A stretch of DNA of 57,724 nucleotides from NCBI GenBank assembly GCA_965261585.1, contig CBDHDN010000023.1:1-57724 (forward strand), given 5' to 3'. Positions 54,222 to 57,724 of the stretch are shown piece after piece. The DNA is from CBDHDN01 sp965261585. GTDB lineage: Bacteria; Pseudomonadota; Alphaproteobacteria; UBA6615. A program made the translations under genes and the position numbers. A model generated the notes under the pieces. That model was not told where the DNA came from. It ran no database searches and saw only the letters and a list, made by a program, of their open reading frames with translations. The first letter of the stretch is position 1, and each line of letters starts with the position of its first letter.

Positions 54222-55433
54222 ATGTATAACGACCGACTTGACCAAATTTCGCTGTCGATGTTCGAGCGGCTGCGCGCGCTGCTCAAAGACGTCGCACCGC
54301 CGGACGGCATGACCCCGATCTACACCCAGATCGGCGAGCCCAAGCACGCGCCGCCGGCGTTCCTGCGCGGCGTGTTGGATGCGAATGCCGACGGCTGGGG
54401 GCGCTATCCGCCGCCCGCCGGCACCGACGATCTGCGCGCGGCCATCGGCGACTGGCTGGACCGCCGCTACGTCCTGCCCGACGGCATGATCGACCGGGCG
54501 ACGCAGATCCTGCCGGTGGCCGGCACGCGCGAGGCACTGTTCCTGGCGGCGCTGCTGGTGGTGCCGCCGGCCAAGGGCTGCGAGCGGCCGATCGTGCTGA
54601 TGCCGAACCCGCTCTACCAGGTCTATCTGGGCGCGGCCGTCGCCGCCGGTGCCGAGCCGGTGTTCGTGCCGGCGACGCGGGAGAACGACTTTCAGCCCGA
54701 CCTCGCAGCCGTGCCCGAGAGGACGCTGGCACGGACCGCCCTCGCCTACCTGAATTCGCCGGCCAACCCGCAGGGATCGATCGCCGACGCGCCGCGGCTG
54801 GAGCGCGCCATCGAACTGGCAAGGACGCATGACTTCGTGCTCGCCGTCGACGAGTGCTACAGCGAGATCTATACGGCCGAGCCGCCGGTCGGCACGCTCG
54901 CCATCTGCGCCCGAAACGGCGGCGACTGCGCCAACGTCCTGGTCTTCCACTCGCTGAGCAAGCGGTCGAACGTGCCCGGCCTCAGGGCCGGCTTCGTCGC
55001 CGGCGACAGGGCACTGCTGGCCAGGTTCCTGACGCTGCGCCAATTCGGCGGGCCGACGGTGCCGGAGCCGGTGATGGCGGCGGCGGCCGCGCTGTGGCGC
55101 GACGAGGCCCATGTCGAGGCGAACCGCGCGCTCTATCGCGCCAAGTTCGACGTGGCGCTGGCGATCCTGGGCGGCCGGTTCGGCGCCAGCCGGCCCGGCG
55201 GCGGCTTTTTCCTGTGGCTCGACGTCGGCGACGGCGAGGCGGCGGCGCGGCGGCTGTGGCGCGAGGCGGGCTTGCGCGTGCTGCCCGGCGCCTATATGGC
55301 GCGCGCCGGCGCGGACGGCGTCAACCCGGCCCAGCAATTCATCCGCGTGGCCCTGGTGCACGACCTGGCCACGACGACACAGGCGGTGGAGCGACTGGCG
55401 CGTGTGCTCACCCACGTGAGACCCGGAGGCTGA
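54222..55433 (+). CDS. Class I/II PLP aminotransferase (DapC/ArgD-like succinyldiaminopimelate type)
   Basis: 403 aa from ATG 54222 (MYNDRLDQISLSMFERLRAL). Fold-I aminotransferase: IYTQIGEPKHAPPAF (~residue 28), GWGRYPPPAGTDDLRAAI (~58), LNSPANPQGSIA (~177), the PLP Asp-x-x-Tyr in VDECYSEIY (~210) and the Schiff-base lysine in FHSLSKRSNVPGLRAGF (~245). It resembles the alphaproteobacterial succinyldiaminopimelate transaminase DapC, a lysine-pathway assignment by similarity only. It precedes ftsK by 3 bases. Confidence 0.85.
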   Translation: MYNDRLDQISLSMFERLRALLKDVAPPDGMTPIYTQIGEPKHAPPAFLRGVLDANADGWGRYPPPAGTDDLRAAIGDWLDRRYVLPDGMIDRATQILPVAGTREALFLAALLVVPPAKGCERPIVLMPNPLYQVYLGAAVAAGAEPVFVPATRENDFQPDLAAVPERTLARTALAYLNSPANPQGSIADAPRLERAIELARTHDFVLAVDECYSEIYTAEPPVGTLAICARNGGDCANVLVFHSLSKRSNVPGLRAGFVAGDRALLARFLTLRQFGGPTVPEPVMAAAAALWRDEAHVEANRALYRAKFDVALAILGGRFGASRPGGGFFLWLDVGDGEAAARRLWREAGLRVLPGAYMARAGADGVNPAQQFIRVALVHDLATTTQAVERLARVLTHVRPGG

Positions 55434-55436
55434 GAG

Positions 55437-57724
55437 ATGGCGATACCCTTCTTGCCCATCGTTGCATCACTGACGCCGCGGCGGACGTTCCTGCCGGCGG
55501 CGTTGCGCGCGTTCCTGCTGCGGCGACTGTGGGAGCTTGGCGGTCTCGCCCTGATCGGCGCGGCGACGCTGGCCCTGATGGCGCTGGCCACGTTTGACGC
55601 CGCCGACCCTTCATTCAACCACGCCACCGCCAGGCCGGTAGCCAACCTGCTGGGTGCCCCCGGCGCGTTCGTCGCCGACGCGGCGTTGCAATGGGCCGGC
55701 CTGGCCGCCGCCGTGCCGCCGCTCGTCCTGTTCGCCTGGGGCCTGCGGGTGATGTTGTGGGCAGACTGGCCGGGCACGGCGTGGCGGCTTGCCGCCCTGC
55801 CTGTGGGCATGATCCTGGCGAGCGGCGCCCTGGCCGTCGTGCCGACACCGGCGGCGTGGCCGTTCGCCGGTGGCCTCGGCGGCGCTCTGGGGCAGCTGTG
55901 GCTGGCGAACGCACCGCGCCTCGGCAACCAGTTGCATGTTCACATGGGCATCCTGCTGGGCGTCGCCGTGGCCTGGGCGGTGATCGTCAACGGGTACCTG
56001 GCGACGGTGACCTGGCGCAGCGTCGCGATCGCCGGCCAGCGCGGCGGCAATGCCGCCGCACAGCTGGTGCGCTGGGGCTTGGCGGCAGTCCACGTGCTGA
56101 CGCAGCAGGTCGCGCACCGGCGCGAGCGCATACGCGTCGAGCCGCGCATCGAGCCGGCGCCGGCACCGGCCGAGCAACCGGCGGGCGCGCCAACGCGGCG
56201 TAGGGAGCCGCTGGTCGCCGCGCCGAAGCGGCCGGAGGCGGGCCGACGGGCGACCGCGGCGGCGCAGACGCGGCTCGATCTGCCGGTGCCCGGCGGACCG
56301 GCCGAGCTGCCGCCGCTCGACCTGCTGGAAGAAGCGGTGGCGGTGGCACCGGTGCACAACGACCGCCACGTCAACGAGGAAGCGCTGAGCCAGAACGCCC
56401 GTATGCTGGCCGCGGTGCTCGAGGATTTCGGCGTGCGGGGCGACATCGTCAAGGTCCGTCCGGGTCCGGTCGTGACGCTCTATGAGCTGGAGCCGGCGCC
56501 GGGCACGAAGACGAGCCGGGTCATCGGTCTGGCCGACGACATCGCCCGTTCGATGAGCGCCGTATCGGTGCGCATCGCCGTCGTGCCAGGCCGCAACGTC
56601 ATCGGCATCGAGCTGCCGAACGATCGGCGCGAGACGGTCAATCTGCGCGAGCTGTTGGCGGCGGGCGAGTTCGAGCGCGGATCGCGCGGCCTCAAGCTGG
56701 CGCTGGGCAAGGATATCGGCGGCACGCCGGTCGTCGCCGATCTGGCGCGCATGCCGCACCTGCTGATCGCCGGCACGACGGGCTCAGGCAAGTCCGTCGG
56801 CATCAACGCGATGATCCTGTCGCTGTTGTATCAGCTGCCGCCCGATGCCTGCCGCTTCATCATGATCGACCCGAAGATGTTGGAGCTGTCGGTCTATGAC
56901 GGCATCCCGCATCTGCTGGCGCCGGTCGTCACCGACCCGAAGAAATCGATCGTCGCGCTGAAGTGGGCGGTGCGGGAGATGGAGACGCGCTACCGGGCCA
57001 TGTCGAAGCTGGGGGTGCGCAACATCTCCGGTTACAACCAGCGGCTGGCGCTGGCCAAGAAGCGGGGTGAAACCCTGAAGCGCAAGGTCCAGACCGGGTT
57101 CGATGCCGAGAGCGGCAAGCCGGTCTTCGAGGAGCAGCCGCTGGACATGACGCCGCTGCCCCTCATCGTCGTCATCGTCGACGAGATGGCCGATCTGATG
57201 CTGGTCGCCGGCAAGGACGTCGAGGCGGCGATCCAGCGCCTGTCACAAATGGCGCGGGCCGCCAGCATTCACCTGATCATGGCGACCCAGCGACCGTCGG
57301 TCGACGTCGTCACCGGCACGATCAAAGCCAACTTTCCGACCCGCGTCAGCTTCCAGGTGCCGACGAAGATCGACAGCCGGACGATCCTGGGCGAGCAGGG
57401 CGCCGAGCAGCTGCTGGGCATGGGCGACATGCTGTACATGGCAGGCGGCGGCCGGGTGCGGCGGGTGCACGGGCCGTTCGTCTCGGACCGCGAGGTCGAG
57501 CGGGTGGTCGCCTTCCTGCGCACCCAGGGCGAGCCCGACTATGTCGACGAGGTGACCGAGGACGACGATGCCGCAGCCGGCATCCCAGGCTTCGAGCCGG
57601 CCGGCGGGGACGGCGAATCGCTCTATGACCAGGCGGTCGCGCTGGTAGCCCGCGAGGGCAAGGCGTCGACCAGCTTTGTCCAGCGCCACCTGCAGATCGG
57701 CTATAACCGGGCGGCGCGCATCGT
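55437..57724 (+). CDS. ftsK: DNA translocase FtsK/SpoIIIE, 5' part
   Basis: At least 762 aa, cut by the window edge. About four N-terminal membrane segments (residues ~30-180) anchor it at the septum; a linker rich in Pro/Arg follows. The translocase motor has Walker A AGTTGSGKSVGINAMI (~residue 447), PKMLELSVYDGIPHL, Walker B IVVIVDEMADLM (~582) and MATQRPSVDVVTGTIKANFP. The DNA-recognising gamma domain begins ASTSFVQRHLQIGYNRAARI at the edge. It moves and resolves chromosome dimers during division. ATG 55437 is just after the aminotransferase TGA. Confidence 0.96.
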   Translation, partial: MAIPFLPIVASLTPRRTFLPAALRAFLLRRLWELGGLALIGAATLALMALATFDAADPSFNHATARPVANLLGAPGAFVADAALQWAGLAAAVPPLVLFAWGLRVMLWADWPGTAWRLAALPVGMILASGALAVVPTPAAWPFAGGLGGALGQLWLANAPRLGNQLHVHMGILLGVAVAWAVIVNGYLATVTWRSVAIAGQRGGNAAAQLVRWGLAAVHVLTQQVAHRRERIRVEPRIEPAPAPAEQPAGAPTRRREPLVAAPKRPEAGRRATAAAQTRLDLPVPGGPAELPPLDLLEEAVAVAPVHNDRHVNEEALSQNARMLAAVLEDFGVRGDIVKVRPGPVVTLYELEPAPGTKTSRVIGLADDIARSMSAVSVRIAVVPGRNVIGIELPNDRRETVNLRELLAAGEFERGSRGLKLALGKDIGGTPVVADLARMPHLLIAGTTGSGKSVGINAMILSLLYQLPPDACRFIMIDPKMLELSVYDGIPHLLAPVVTDPKKSIVALKWAVREMETRYRAMSKLGVRNISGYNQRLALAKKRGETLKRKVQTGFDAESGKPVFEEQPLDMTPLPLIVVIVDEMADLMLVAGKDVEAAIQRLSQMARAASIHLIMATQRPSVDVVTGTIKANFPTRVSFQVPTKIDSRTILGEQGAEQLLGMGDMLYMAGGGRVRRVHGPFVSDREVERVVAFLRTQGEPDYVDEVTEDDDAAAGIPGFEPAGGDGESLYDQAVALVAREGKASTSFVQRHLQIGYNRAARI

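Overview
The window comes from the chromosome of a high-GC alphaproteobacterium, probably Rhodospirillales-like. The basis is a GcrA cell-cycle regulator, an alphaproteobacterial-type Mic60 in a hemC-hemD-mic60-hemY operon, a DUF1674/SdhAF4 protein, a 180-kDa-type NAD-glutamate dehydrogenase, a GlnK-AmtB pair and strong GC bias. Genus was not resolved.

Layout. 1-2651 (-): molybdenum hydroxylase of the xanthine/aldehyde/CO dehydrogenase superfamily (FAD, 2Fe-2S and Mo subunits); the Mo subunit is cut by the window edge and frameshifted. 2880-3105: tRNA-Thr(CGT) with degenerate copies of its own pieces on both sides. 3206-8268 (-): heme operon with Mic60 and HemY. 8344-14637 (+): tsaD, a TIGR02466-type oxygenase, gpsA, YciI-like, EVE-domain and Rieske proteins, a small membrane protein and acs. 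14655-16483: exonuclease, TfoX C-terminal domain protein, sdhAF4 and gcrA. 16634-19659: a lower-GC accessory patch with a membrane protein carrying a beta-rich C-terminus, a complete IS1380-family element with a CTAG target duplication, and two convergent overlapping frameshifted small genes (one DUF3892-like). 19746-23610: rsmB, rpe and a heparinase II/III-family protein.

23725-37847 (+) is a surface-glycan island between the heparinase-like gene and purH. It encodes most of a CMP-legionaminic-acid-type nonulosonate route: LegB dehydratase, LegC aminotransferase, LegF CMP-transferase, LegG hydrolysing epimerase, LegI synthase and a PtmE-like CBS/nucleotidyltransferase. These are followed by an AsnB-like amidotransferase, a GT4 glycosyltransferase, a WbpL-like initiating transferase and a WbpM/FlaA1-like dehydratase. 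No LegH acetyltransferase is present. An IS630-family element sits exactly in the legF stop codon, and legI, the ptmE-like gene and asnB each carry frameshifts. Either the island is decaying or the assembly contains small indels.

37882-57724: purH, a FkbM methyltransferase, NAD-glutamate dehydrogenase (-), a TylF-like methyltransferase (-), an orphan EnvZ-like histidine kinase (-), tRNA-Gly(GCC), a ProX-like editing protein, CnoX-like thioredoxin, a Lon-N-domain protein, Trm112-like, DUF971, a UbiH-family hydroxylase (-), glnK-amtB behind a good sigma-54 promoter candidate, an aminotransferase and the 5' part of ftsK.

No CRISPR array, rRNA operon or recognisable defence system was seen. The most unusual items are the nonulosonate island with its precise IS630 insertion, the Mic60 with an N-terminal helix-turn-helix, and the overlapping antisense small genes.
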